DNA of 22,255 bases from JAZNQL01 sp045590155 (GTDB taxonomy: Bacteria; Bacillota; Clostridia; UMGS1883; UMGS1540), in the NCBI GenBank assembly GCA_045590155.1, contig JAZNQL010000037.1, forward strand, positions 1 to 22,255. Direction: 5' to 3'. This document shows positions 6,245-13,798 of the stretch, piece by piece. Every line of letters begins with the position of its first letter. Position 1 is the stretch's first letter. The translations under genes and the position numbers were made by a program. The notes under the pieces were generated by a model that made no database searches, was not told the origin of the DNA, and saw only the letters and a list, made by a program, of their open reading frames with translations.

Positions 6245-6272
6245 ATTATATCATATAAAAGAAAATAATCAA
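6245..6272 (-). promoter_or_regulatory. Promoter of the lipoprotein gene
   Basis: Minus strand: TTGATT (6272-6267), a 16-base spacer and TATAAT (6250-6245), with an extended -10 TG one base upstream of the hexamer. Confidence 0.6.
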
Positions 6273-6295
6273 GAAAAATATGTTAAAAGACACAA

Positions 6296-7234
6296 TTATT
6301 TTACATTTGAATAAGCAGGGAGCCCATATTCAGCTTCTGCAGATTTTGCTGCATTTATAACAGCTTGCTCAAAAACCTCTGCCGCAAGAACACCAACGGA
6401 ATTTATATCAGCCGCTATATCTCCGCAGCAAAGAGCATAAACACTGTCGCCGTCAGCAGTAGTATTTACAGGATTTATAGCTCTTACCATCCCACATGAT
6501 GCCATTGCAGCAAGCTTGTTTGCTGAAGTTTTATCAAATTTTGCATTTGTTATAATAGCACCTATGCAGGTGTTTCCTGCGAAAAGATTTTTTTCTTCAT
6601 AGCTCTGACAAATACATTTTGTACTATCAAGAAATTTATCTTTGTAAAGACCTGCAATAATTTCGCCCTTTTCATAAACATCTCCAAGAGCATTTACCGC
6701 AACAATTGCACCAACCTTAAGCTCGCCTGTCTGTATAGCAAAACTGCCTATACCTGTTTTCATGGCACAGGCAGAACCTAAAAGCTTTCCTACCGAAGCA
6801 CCTGTTCCTGCACCGTAGTTTCCGTCTTTGTAATTACCTGTGTTTTTACATGCTTCATAAGCCATATTTTCGTCAGGATAAGCATCGGCACTTCCTACTC
6901 CCAAATCAAAAAGAGCCGACTGACAAACCAGAGGAACCTTTTTAATTCCTGTTTCAAAACCAATATTTTTTTCTGACAAATATTTCATAACTCCGTTTGC
7001 AGCACAAAGCGAAAAAGCACTTCCGCCCGAGAGCAGTACAGCATGAATTTTATCAGCCGCAGCAACAGGCTTTAAAAGCTCTGATTCACGACTCGCAGGG
7101 CCTCCGCCACGAACGTCAAGACCGCAGGCAGCACCCTCTTCACATAAAATAACAGTGCAGCCTGTGGCAAGCTCTTTGTTTTCGGCGTTGCCTACCAAAA
7201 AATTTTCAAAATCATTTACCGATATAATCTTCAT
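6296..7234 (-). CDS. P1-family (S58/DmpA-like) peptidase
   Basis: 312 residues, cytosolic. It has the hallmarks of the DmpA/L-aminopeptidase D-esterase family: VILCEEGAACGLDVRGGGPASRE near the start, VLLSGGSAFSLCAANGVM, GNYGAGTGASVGKLLG, VGAIVAVNALGDV, and the self-cleavage region AGNTCIGAII, where Asn221-Thr222 is the expected processing site and Thr222 the N-terminal nucleophile. VNTTADGDSVYAL follows, as in relatives. Family members release N-terminal residues from small peptides or amides; the substrate here is unknown. The start lies 2 bases after the ECF gene stop, so the two are co-transcribed and a nutrient-salvage link is plausible. There is no hairpin between this gene and the promoter of the next one. 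Confidence 0.85.
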   Translation of the reverse strand: MKIISVNDFENFLVGNAENKELATGCTVILCEEGAACGLDVRGGGPASRESELLKPVAAADKIHAVLLSGGSAFSLCAANGVMKYLSEKNIGFETGIKKVPLVCQSALFDLGVGSADAYPDENMAYEACKNTGNYKDGNYGAGTGASVGKLLGSACAMKTGIGSFAIQTGELKVGAIVAVNALGDVYEKGEIIAGLYKDKFLDSTKCICQSYEEKNLFAGNTCIGAIITNAKFDKTSANKLAAMASCGMVRAINPVNTTADGDSVYALCCGDIAADINSVGVLAAEVFEQAVINAAKSAEAEYGLPAYSNVK

Positions 7235-7236
7235 AC

Positions 7237-7809
7237 TTAATTTTTCTCCATATATTTTTTTAACGGTTTACAAATTGCAACCGAAAGAATAATAGCAGCC
7301 ACAATCTCCAAAACAGCATTCAAACTTATTATGGTCTGAAAAACCTGAATTATGGAAATAAAACTAAAAAATTTCCAAAGACAAAGCAAAACCAAACAAG
7401 AGTGAATAATTGTGGAAAATCCTGCACAAATGCTTATATTCAAAGTATCAGATTTTATAATTTTTTTAAGAATTATATAAATAAGTCCCGGTAAAATACC
7501 AAGCAGAATACGTGGCAGCAAACACATAACAAGCGAAGCTAAAGGTGCGCCGCTTAAAAAAGGTGAGAACAACATATCTACCGCCGCCGTTGAAGAGGTC
7601 GCTTTAATAAGGCTTAAAATTCCAAAAGTCAAGCCAAAAAAACCGCCATATAAAGGACCCATTAAAATTGAACCTATAATAACAGGAATATGTAAAAGAG
7701 TAATCGATACCGGTGGAACGGTAATGAATCCTATATTTGCCACAGAAAGAACAATTTCAATAGCAATAATTAAAGTCATTCTGGTAAAGTTTTGTAAATT
7801 TTTTGACAT
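7237..7809 (-). CDS. ECF transporter S component, possibly pantothenate type
   Basis: 190 residues, almost all hydrophobic, with about five to six membrane helices. The stretch VPPVSITLLHIPVIIGSILMGPLYGGFFGL, followed by FGILSLIKA, is the substrate-specific (S) component signature of energy-coupling factor transporters, and the TLLHIPVIIG form is closest to what I recall for pantothenate-type S components. The shared EcfA/A'/T module is not in this window. AGGAGG stands just before the ATG. I looked for a vitamin riboswitch upstream (7810-7870); the space is too short and no known element is visible. It forms an operon with the P1 peptidase, so the peptidase may process the imported compound or a derivative; that is inference. 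Confidence 0.8.
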   Translation of the reverse strand: MSKNLQNFTRMTLIIAIEIVLSVANIGFITVPPVSITLLHIPVIIGSILMGPLYGGFFGLTFGILSLIKATSSTAAVDMLFSPFLSGAPLASLVMCLLPRILLGILPGLIYIILKKIIKSDTLNISICAGFSTIIHSCLVLLCLWKFFSFISIIQVFQTIISLNAVLEIVAAIILSVAICKPLKKYMEKN

Positions 7810-7871
7810 AAAAAGCCTCCTGTATTTTGATTAAATAAATATATCATAAAATATAAAAAAAATCAATATAT

Positions 7872-7906
7872 AAAAAAATTTCCCCTTCAAAAAATTGAAA
7901 GGGAAA
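7872..7906 (-). terminator. Terminator of the murT-gatD operon
   Basis: On the minus strand, TTTCCC-x-TTCAA pairs with TTGAA-x-GGGAAA (12 positions, one mismatch; 7895-7906 with 7879-7890) around a 4-base loop, followed by seven T (7878-7872). Confidence 0.8.
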
Positions 7907-7911
7907 TAAAA

Positions 7912-8646
7912 TTATTTCAAAAACATTTTTACAGCGGCATCGTGAGCCATATTTTCAAGAGTATCGTCAATGGGTGACAGTGTAAACGAAGAATCCTTTT
8001 GCTTTATTGCGGTAAGCAGAATTTCATCACAAAGCCCTGGGTTTTTTGGAAGAAGAGGCCCGTGACAGTATGTGCCAAAAAGATTTTTGTAACGAACACC
8101 TTCTGTTTTATCTTCTCCGTTGTTTCCGTAACCGCAAACAATTTTTCCAAGAGGAGCGACATTTTTTCCAAGATAGGTTTTACCTGCATGATTTTCAAAT
8201 CCTACAATACGATGCCCGCCATTTTCTTCTGTGCAGTCAAAAATATAATTCCCAGTCATTCTCTTTTTTCCGCCTAAAGTATAAAAATCAACAGCACCCA
8301 AAAAATCAGATTTTTGACCGTCGGGAGCAACATAATATTTTCCCATCATCTGAAAACCACCACAAATGCAAAGAAAAACCTTGTTGTTTTCAACTGCATC
8401 TATAATACCCACAGCTTTGCCTGTGCTTTTTAAATCATCAAGCAAAAGCTTTTGTTCGAAATCCTGACCTCCGCCAATAAAAAACAAATCGAAAGCCGAA
8501 AAATCAATACTTGAGCCAACTGATACAGGAGTAACCGAAAAATCAATATTACGCTCTTTTAGACGATGAGTCATGCAAAGGATATTACCGCTGTCGCCGT
8601 AAAGATTTAAAATATCGGGATAAAGATGACATATATTAACTTTCAT
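7912..8646 (-). CDS. gatD: Lipid II isoglutaminyl synthase, glutaminase subunit GatD
   Basis: 244 residues. A class-I (CobB/CobQ-like) glutamine amidotransferase: LYPDILNLYGDSGNIL at the start, FFIGGGQDFEQ, the nucleophile Cys95 in ICGGFQM and the catalytic His195 in YCHGPLLPKNP. In the GatD-MurT complex it frees ammonia from glutamine, and MurT uses it to amidate the alpha-carboxyl of D-Glu in lipid II, giving D-isoglutamine. The gene follows murT with a 3-base gap, and its GGAGG ribosome site sits inside the last codons of murT, indicating coupled translation. Length and motifs are normal for the family. The operon ends at the terminator at 7872-7906. Confidence 0.93.
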   Translation of the reverse strand: MKVNICHLYPDILNLYGDSGNILCMTHRLKERNIDFSVTPVSVGSSIDFSAFDLFFIGGGQDFEQKLLLDDLKSTGKAVGIIDAVENNKVFLCICGGFQMMGKYYVAPDGQKSDFLGAVDFYTLGGKKRMTGNYIFDCTEENGGHRIVGFENHAGKTYLGKNVAPLGKIVCGYGNNGEDKTEGVRYKNLFGTYCHGPLLPKNPGLCDEILLTAIKQKDSSFTLSPIDDTLENMAHDAAVKMFLK

Positions 8647-8649
8647 AAT

Positions 8650-10014
8650 TTACCTCCAGAACTCTTTGCCGCCAAGCTTTTTCAAGAGCTTTGAGCGGAA
8701 CTCAAGCATAGCCGTATATGTCGGAACAATAACTACCGGACAGCTTTGAGAGGTAAGTGCACCTATAAGCTCGTCAAAGTCAGGAAGAATTTTCATTTTA
8801 TCTTCACTTATACCGGCATACTTTAAACGTAAAGCCATGTCATAACATCTGCTACCGGAAATATAAATATTGCTCAATCTGTCGCCAAAGCTTGTAAGCT
8901 TTTCAAAATCAACATCATAAAGCCACGAGATATCAGTTCCGTCGGCAATTTTATCATTTATACATAAAGCAAAGGCAAACTTATCATCAAATGAAGAAAT
9001 ATAATTTAAAACCTGATTACAACCGGCGGGATTTTTAATAAGTATCATTCTCATATCCTTGTCGCCGAGGTCAAATTTTTCCATTCGCCCAAAACCGCAC
9101 TCAAAGTTTTCTATGGCGCTTTTTGCCTCATCAAACGAAAAACCCATAGCTGTAAGAGCCGCAATCGAACCTGCAGCGTTATATATATTATAACCCGCAG
9201 GGAGATTTATTTTAACTTCATTTTTTTCGCCGTTACAGTTCATAATAACACGACTGTAATCTGGTGTCTGCTCTAAAACATCGCAAACCGAAACATTACA
9301 CTTTTGCCTTTTGTAACCACAGTTTTCACAATAAAAACCGCCAAGATGTCCGTAAGTTTTATATGTGTATTTGTATTCGTTTTTGCATTCTATGCAATGA
9401 AGAGCATCACTAACTTCTTGTGCAGGCTTTTCATATAAAGGAACATCCACGCCATAAAAGCAAATTTTATTGGGGAGCCTTTTAGCCAAAGATGAAGTTA
9501 ATGAACAATCTGCATTCAAACAGATTGTTGCATCAGGAGCATTTGAAAGCCCTGTATAAATATTTTCAAGAGTATGGGTAATCTCGCCAAATCTGTCAAG
9601 CTGGTCACGGAAAACATTTGTAACCAGAATAACTTTAGGCTTTACAAGACGTATAACCTCTTTTGAAGCTGCTTCATCGCATTCAATTACTGCATACTTT
9701 TTGTTTGATTTACCGAAGAAGGTTGTATTTACCGCAAAATCCGAAGTAATACCCTGTATAAGGTTAGAACCTGATTTGTTCGAAAAATAACTTTTATCCG
9801 TATCGACAAAAGCTTGTTCAAGCATTCTTGCCGAGGTAGTTTTACCGTTAGTACCCGTAACTAGTAAAACTTCAACATCCTTTCCAAGCTTTTTTAAAAT
9901 TTCGGGCGAAACCTTCATAGCGAGCCGCCCCGGGAGAGCAGTGCCGCCGCGTTTTGTAATTCTTAAAGCTGTACGGGTTGCTTTGCATAAAGCAGTAGCT
10001 AAAAAATCTCTCAT
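8650..10014 (-). CDS. murT: Lipid II isoglutaminyl synthase, Mur-ligase subunit MurT
   Basis: 454 residues. Mur-ligase fold: ATP loop TGTNGKTTS (~53-61), ECDEAA and TNVFRDQLDRFGE in the central domain, the inserted Cys4 zinc ribbon typical of MurT (Cys207, Cys210, Cys229, Cys232), and the C-terminal DUF1727-type domain. It activates the D-Glu carboxylate of lipid II for amidation with ammonia from GatD, on the cytoplasmic side of the membrane. The start at 10014 (MRDFLATALCKATR) is preferred because it fits relatives and leaves a leader of normal length after the promoter at 10048-10076. An ATG at 10032 would have almost no leader and no ribosome site. SD support for 10014 is itself weak (AAAGTG). 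Confidence 0.92.
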   Translation of the reverse strand: MRDFLATALCKATRTALRITKRGGTALPGRLAMKVSPEILKKLGKDVEVLLVTGTNGKTTSARMLEQAFVDTDKSYFSNKSGSNLIQGITSDFAVNTTFFGKSNKKYAVIECDEAASKEVIRLVKPKVILVTNVFRDQLDRFGEITHTLENIYTGLSNAPDATICLNADCSLTSSLAKRLPNKICFYGVDVPLYEKPAQEVSDALHCIECKNEYKYTYKTYGHLGGFYCENCGYKRQKCNVSVCDVLEQTPDYSRVIMNCNGEKNEVKINLPAGYNIYNAAGSIAALTAMGFSFDEAKSAIENFECGFGRMEKFDLGDKDMRMILIKNPAGCNQVLNYISSFDDKFAFALCINDKIADGTDISWLYDVDFEKLTSFGDRLSNIYISGSRCYDMALRLKYAGISEDKMKILPDFDELIGALTSQSCPVVIVPTYTAMLEFRSKLLKKLGGKEFWR

Positions 10015-10047
10015 ATAAAAGCACACTTTCATAAAATTTATAAGAAA

Positions 10048-10076
10048 ATAGTATTATAAAATATTTAAGATGTCAA
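10048..10076 (-). promoter_or_regulatory. Promoter of murT-gatD
   Basis: Minus strand: TTGACA (10076-10071), a 17-base spacer and TACTAT (10053-10048). It is the only good promoter match upstream of murT. Confidence 0.6.
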
Positions 10077-10148
10077 GCATTTATTCTATTAAATTCCATT
10101 TTTTTATTGGACATTTAAAGAAAAATTCACAAATAATGAAAATTTTTC

Positions 10149-10177
10149 TTGTATTTTTGATAAAAGTATTGTAAAAT
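10149..10177 (+). promoter_or_regulatory. Promoter of the pgk-tpi gene
   Basis: TTGTAT (10149-10154), a 17-base spacer and TAAAAT (10172-10177), 31 bases before the start codon. The -35 is weak (3 of 6) and the -10 good (5 of 6). Confidence 0.45.
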
Positions 10178-10208
10178 AGGTAAGATAAATGTTAAAAGGA
10201 GAAATAGT

Positions 10209-12155
10209 ATGAACAAGAAAACAGTAGAATCCATTGAAGTTCGTGGCAAAAAAGTTTTAGTAAGATGTGATTTTAACGTACCTCTTGACGAAAATAAGAA
10301 TATCACAGACGAAAACAGACTTATCGGCGCACTTCCCACAATTAAGTACCTTGTAGATAACGGAGCAAAAGTAATTTTATGCTCACACCTTGGCAGACCC
10401 AAGGGAGAATTCAATATGAAGTATAGCCTTGCACCCGTAGCAGCAAGACTTTCCGAGCTTTTAGGCAAAGAAGTAAAAATGGCTGCCGATGTTGTAGGCG
10501 AATCTGCACATAAGCTTGCATCCGAGCTTGCAGATGGAGATGTAATGCTTCTCGAAAATGTAAGATTCCATAAGGAAGAAGAAAAGAACGACCCTGCATT
10601 TTCAAAAGAACTTGCATCTTTAGCAGAAATTTTTGTAAACGATGCATTCGGTACCGCACACAGAGCACACGCTTCAACAGCGGGTGTAGCTGATTATATT
10701 CCTGCAGTATGCGGATACCTTATCAGAAAAGAAATCAAAATCATGGGCGATGCCATTTCAAATCCCGAACGTCCCTTCATCGCTATTTTGGGTGGTGCAA
10801 AGGTTTCGGATAAAATCGGTGTTATCGAAAACCTTCTTGAAAAGGTTGACACTCTTATCATCGGTGGCGGTATGGCATATACCTTCTTAAAAGCAAAGGG
10901 ATACGAAATCGGTACATCACTTTGCGAAACAGATAAGCTTGACCTTGCAACAAGCCTTATGAAAAAAGCAAGCGATAAGGGAGTTGAACTCTTATTACCT
11001 GTTGACACAGCAGTATGCAGCGAATATCCCAATCCTTCAAACAAAAAGATGGATGTTGAACTTGTAGATGTAGAAAATATTCCCGCTGACAAAATGGGAC
11101 TTGACATCGGCAGAAAAACTGACAAGCTTTTTGCAGATAAAATTAAAACGGCTAAAACAGTTATCTGGAACGGTCCTATGGGTGTATTTGAAAATCCTGA
11201 CCTTGCATGCGGTACAATAGCTGTTGCAAAAGCAATGGCAGAAACCGATGCAGTAACAGTTATCGGTGGCGGCGACAGTGCAGCAGCAGCTGAACAGCTT
11301 GGATTTGCTGATAAGATGACACATATTTCAACAGGCGGCGGCGCATCACTTGAATTCTTGGAAGGTAAAATTCTTCCCGGTATTGATTGCTTGATGGAAG
11401 CTGACGATGTAAAAAAAAAAGTAGCAGCAGGTAACTGGAAGATGAACAACACTCCCGCTGAAGCAAAAGCACTTGTTGAAGCGTTGGTAGAAAAAACAAA
11501 GGACGCAAAGAACGAAGTTATCGTTTGCCCCTCATTTGTTTGCTTACAAACCGCACTTGAAGCTGCAAAAGGCTCAAATATAAAGGTTGCAGCACAAAAC
11601 CTTTATTTTGAAGAAAAGGGTGCTTTCACAGGAGAAGTTTCTCCCTGTATGCTTTCCGAAATGGGAGTAAAATATGTTGTTATCGGACATTCTGAAAGAA
11701 GAGAATACTTTGCTGAAACAGACGAAACAGTAAACAAAAAAGTTTTAGCAGCTATATCACATAATATCACACCTATTCTGTGTTGCGGCGAAACATTACA
11801 GCAACGCGAATACGGCGTAACAGTTGACTTTATAAGAACACAGCTTAAAATAGCACTTCAGGGTGTAAGTGCAGAGAATGCAAAAAACATTATTATAGCT
11901 TACGAACCAATTTGGGCAATCGGAACAGGTAAAACAGCAACCGACGAGCAGGCAAACGAAGTTTGTGCAGCTATAAGAGTACTTGTAAAAGAACTTTACG
12001 GCCAAGATACAGCAGTTAAAATAAGAATACTTTATGGCGGAAGCGTAAATGCAAAAAATGCAGCAGGACTTTTTGCCTGCAGCGATATCGACGGCGGTTT
12101 AGTCGGCGGTGCAAGCCTTAAAGCAGATGATTTTGCAGTAATAGCAAATGCTTAA
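10209..12155 (+). CDS. pgk-tpiA: Bifunctional phosphoglycerate kinase / triosephosphate isomerase fusion
   Basis: 648 residues, AAAAGGAG ribosome site. Residues 1-~399 form a complete PGK: LVRCDFNVPLDE, SHLGRPKG, LENVRFHKEE, NDAFGTAHRAHAST, ILGGAKVSDKIGVIENLL, IWNGPMGVFE, GGGDSAAA and STGGGASLEFLEGK. Residues ~402-648 form a complete TIM: AGNWKMN with Lys411, IGHSERREYF with His494, AYEPIWAIGTGKTAT with Glu566, and LYGGSVN. There is no linker: the PGK end (LPGIDCLMEADD) runs directly into VKKKVAAGNW. Each half has its usual length and active site, so both activities are expected. A covalent PGK-TIM is known from Thermotoga maritima. The junction is coded by a run of ten A (11411-11420), discussed under findings. 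There is no separate tpiA and no gap gene in the window. Confidence 0.95.
   Translation: MNKKTVESIEVRGKKVLVRCDFNVPLDENKNITDENRLIGALPTIKYLVDNGAKVILCSHLGRPKGEFNMKYSLAPVAARLSELLGKEVKMAADVVGESAHKLASELADGDVMLLENVRFHKEEEKNDPAFSKELASLAEIFVNDAFGTAHRAHASTAGVADYIPAVCGYLIRKEIKIMGDAISNPERPFIAILGGAKVSDKIGVIENLLEKVDTLIIGGGMAYTFLKAKGYEIGTSLCETDKLDLATSLMKKASDKGVELLLPVDTAVCSEYPNPSNKKMDVELVDVENIPADKMGLDIGRKTDKLFADKIKTAKTVIWNGPMGVFENPDLACGTIAVAKAMAETDAVTVIGGGDSAAAAEQLGFADKMTHISTGGGASLEFLEGKILPGIDCLMEADDVKKKVAAGNWKMNNTPAEAKALVEALVEKTKDAKNEVIVCPSFVCLQTALEAAKGSNIKVAAQNLYFEEKGAFTGEVSPCMLSEMGVKYVVIGHSERREYFAETDETVNKKVLAAISHNITPILCCGETLQQREYGVTVDFIRTQLKIALQGVSAENAKNIIIAYEPIWAIGTGKTATDEQANEVCAAIRVLVKELYGQDTAVKIRILYGGSVNAKNAAGLFACSDIDGGLVGGASLKADDFAVIANA
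11411..11420 (+). other. A10 homopolymer at the PGK/TIM junction (possible slippage site)
   Basis: Ten consecutive A code GTA-AAA-AAA-AAA-GTA in the fused frame (Val401, Lys402-404, Val405). Loss of one A puts TAG directly after the run; gain of one A gives four codons (Ser-Ser-Ser-Arg) and then TAA. Either slip would therefore give free PGK. Confidence 0.6.
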
Positions 12156-12164
12156 AAAATAAGT

Positions 12165-12191
12165 AATGCCCGAGAAATCGGGCATTATTTT
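12165..12191 (+). terminator. Hairpin after pgk-tpi (moderate terminator)
   Basis: A 9-bp stem AATGCCCGA/TCGGGCATT with a GAAA tetraloop, then ATTTT. The short T-run and the lack of a clear promoter before the next gene suggest partial read-through. Confidence 0.7.
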
Positions 12192-12211
12192 AAAGAGCAG
12201 ATGTAATTATT

Positions 12212-13729
12212 TTGGATAAAAAGCTTGTTACACTTATAATTATGGACGGTTTTGGTATAAATGAAGAAAAAGAAGGAAATGCAATTTATGCTGCAAAAAC
12301 CCCCAATATGGACAGATTTTTAAAAGAATATCCTAATACAGCTATTGATGCCAGCGGTCTTGAAGTAGGACTTCCTGACGGGCAGATGGGCAATTCCGAG
12401 GTAGGACATACAAATATCGGTGCAGGCAGAATTGTATATCAGGAACTTACAAAAATCACAAAATCAATAAATGATGGCGACTTTTTCGAGAACGAGGCTC
12501 TTTTGGCAGCCTGCGAAAATTGTCATAAAAATAACAGCGCACTTCATTTTATGGGACTTTTGTCAGACGGCGGAGTACATAGCCATAATACACATTTGTA
12601 TGGTCTTTTGGAAATGGCAAAAAAACAGAATATACAAAAGGTTTATATTCATGCAATTACCGACGGACGTGACGTTTCGCCAACATCTGCAGCTGGCTTC
12701 TTAAAAGAACTTGATGAAGAATGTGCAAAAATAGGTGTAGGTAAAATAGCAAGTGTTATAGGAAGATTTTATGCTATGGACCGTGACCAGAGATGGGACA
12801 GAGTGGAAAAAGCTTATAATGCACTCGTATTCGGAGAAGGCGAGAAGTTTGAAAATGCTTCTGAATATGCTGAAAACTCTTATAAAAATGACGTTACAGA
12901 CGAATTTTTACTTCCTGCAACAAGTGGCGAGGGAACAATAAAAGCAAATGACAGCGTTGTATTTTTCAATTTCAGACCCGACAGAGCGCGTGAAATCACA
13001 AGAGCCTTTGTAGATGACGAATTTACAGGTTTTGAGAGAGAAAACGGCAGATTTCCTCTTTACTATGTGTGTATGACACAATACGATGCAACAATGCCTA
13101 ATGTTGATATAGCATTCCGTCCTCATTCTCTTGAAAACACATTTGGCGATTATATTTCAAAGCTCGGCTATAAACAACTTCGAATTGCCGAAACAGAAAA
13201 ATATGCACATGTTACCTTCTTCTTTAATGGCGGTGTAGAACGTCAGGCCGAAGGGGAAGACAGAGTTTTAATTCCTTCGCCCAAGGTAACAACCTACGAT
13301 TTAAAACCCGAAATGAGTGCCTACGAGGTTTGTGATGCAGTTATCGAAAAAATAGAATCCGAAAAATACGATAACATAATATTAAACTTCGCAAACTGCG
13401 ATATGGTAGGTCATACAGGAATGTTCGATTGTGCAGTAAAAGCAGTTGAAACAGTTGACCAGTGTGTAGGAAAAGTAGTAGAGGCAGTTTTGGCAAAAGG
13501 TGGCACCGCTATTATTACTGCTGACCACGGCAATGCCGACAAAATGGCAGAATCAGACGGATCTCCCTTCACAGCACATACCACAAATAAAGTACCCTTT
13601 GTTGTAATAGGCGAAGGCGATGTGCAGATGAAAGAAACAGGCAGACTTGCTGATATAGCACCCACAATGCTTAAAATTATGGGACTTGAAAAGCCTTGCG
13701 AAATGGATGGAGAAAGTCTTATAAAATAA
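12212..13729 (+). CDS. gpmI: 2,3-bisphosphoglycerate-independent phosphoglycerate mutase
   Basis: 505 residues, the usual length. It interconverts 3- and 2-phosphoglycerate in the cytosol, using two Mn ions and a phosphoserine intermediate. Visible: MDGFG with Asp12, GNAIYAAKTPNMDR, the nucleophile Ser62 in QMGNSEVGHTNIGAGR, HAITDGRDVSPTS, FYAMDRDQRWDRVEKAY, FNFRPDRAREITRA, NFANCDMVGHTG and TADHGNADKM. The start is TTG; upstream there is an in-frame stop at 12191 and no other start codon, so TTG is forced. The ribosome site is poor (AAAGAG, too distant), suggesting modest initiation. It sits between pgk-tpi and eno, in pathway order. Confidence 0.96.
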   Translation: MDKKLVTLIIMDGFGINEEKEGNAIYAAKTPNMDRFLKEYPNTAIDASGLEVGLPDGQMGNSEVGHTNIGAGRIVYQELTKITKSINDGDFFENEALLAACENCHKNNSALHFMGLLSDGGVHSHNTHLYGLLEMAKKQNIQKVYIHAITDGRDVSPTSAAGFLKELDEECAKIGVGKIASVIGRFYAMDRDQRWDRVEKAYNALVFGEGEKFENASEYAENSYKNDVTDEFLLPATSGEGTIKANDSVVFFNFRPDRAREITRAFVDDEFTGFERENGRFPLYYVCMTQYDATMPNVDIAFRPHSLENTFGDYISKLGYKQLRIAETEKYAHVTFFFNGGVERQAEGEDRVLIPSPKVTTYDLKPEMSAYEVCDAVIEKIESEKYDNIILNFANCDMVGHTGMFDCAVKAVETVDQCVGKVVEAVLAKGGTAIITADHGNADKMAESDGSPFTAHTTNKVPFVVIGEGDVQMKETGRLADIAPTMLKIMGLEKPCEMDGESLIK

Positions 13730-13746
13730 AATTTTTTGAATATTTA

Positions 13747-13783
13747 AAATCCTTACGGGCAAAATATCCGTAAGGATTTTTTT
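13747..13783 (+). terminator. Strong terminator after gpmI
   Basis: A 12-bp perfect stem AAATCCTTACGG/CCGTAAGGATTT with a 9-base loop and a 7-T run at 13777-13783. The eno ribosome site (GAGGAA) begins only a few bases downstream. Confidence 0.9.
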
Positions 13784-13798
13784 ATGTGAGGAATTTTT

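Noticed and set aside
7810..7871. Vitamin riboswitch before the ECF S component gene
   Set aside because: Only about 60 A/T-rich bases lie between the gene and the upstream terminator, and no conserved riboswitch core is visible.
8004..8405. Plus- and minus-strand open frames inside gatD
   Set aside because: Out-of-frame shadows of gatD with Phe/Cys-rich, low-complexity translations and no start signals.
10694..11452. Minus-strand open frame of 252 residues inside pgk
   Set aside because: It is the reverse shadow of strongly conserved PGK codons, has no ribosome site and no recognisable domain; low-GC codon bias leaves antisense frames open.
12155..12212. Extension of gpmI upstream of the TTG start
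   Set aside because: An in-frame TAA at 12191-12193 and the absence of any other start codon leave only TTG at 12212.
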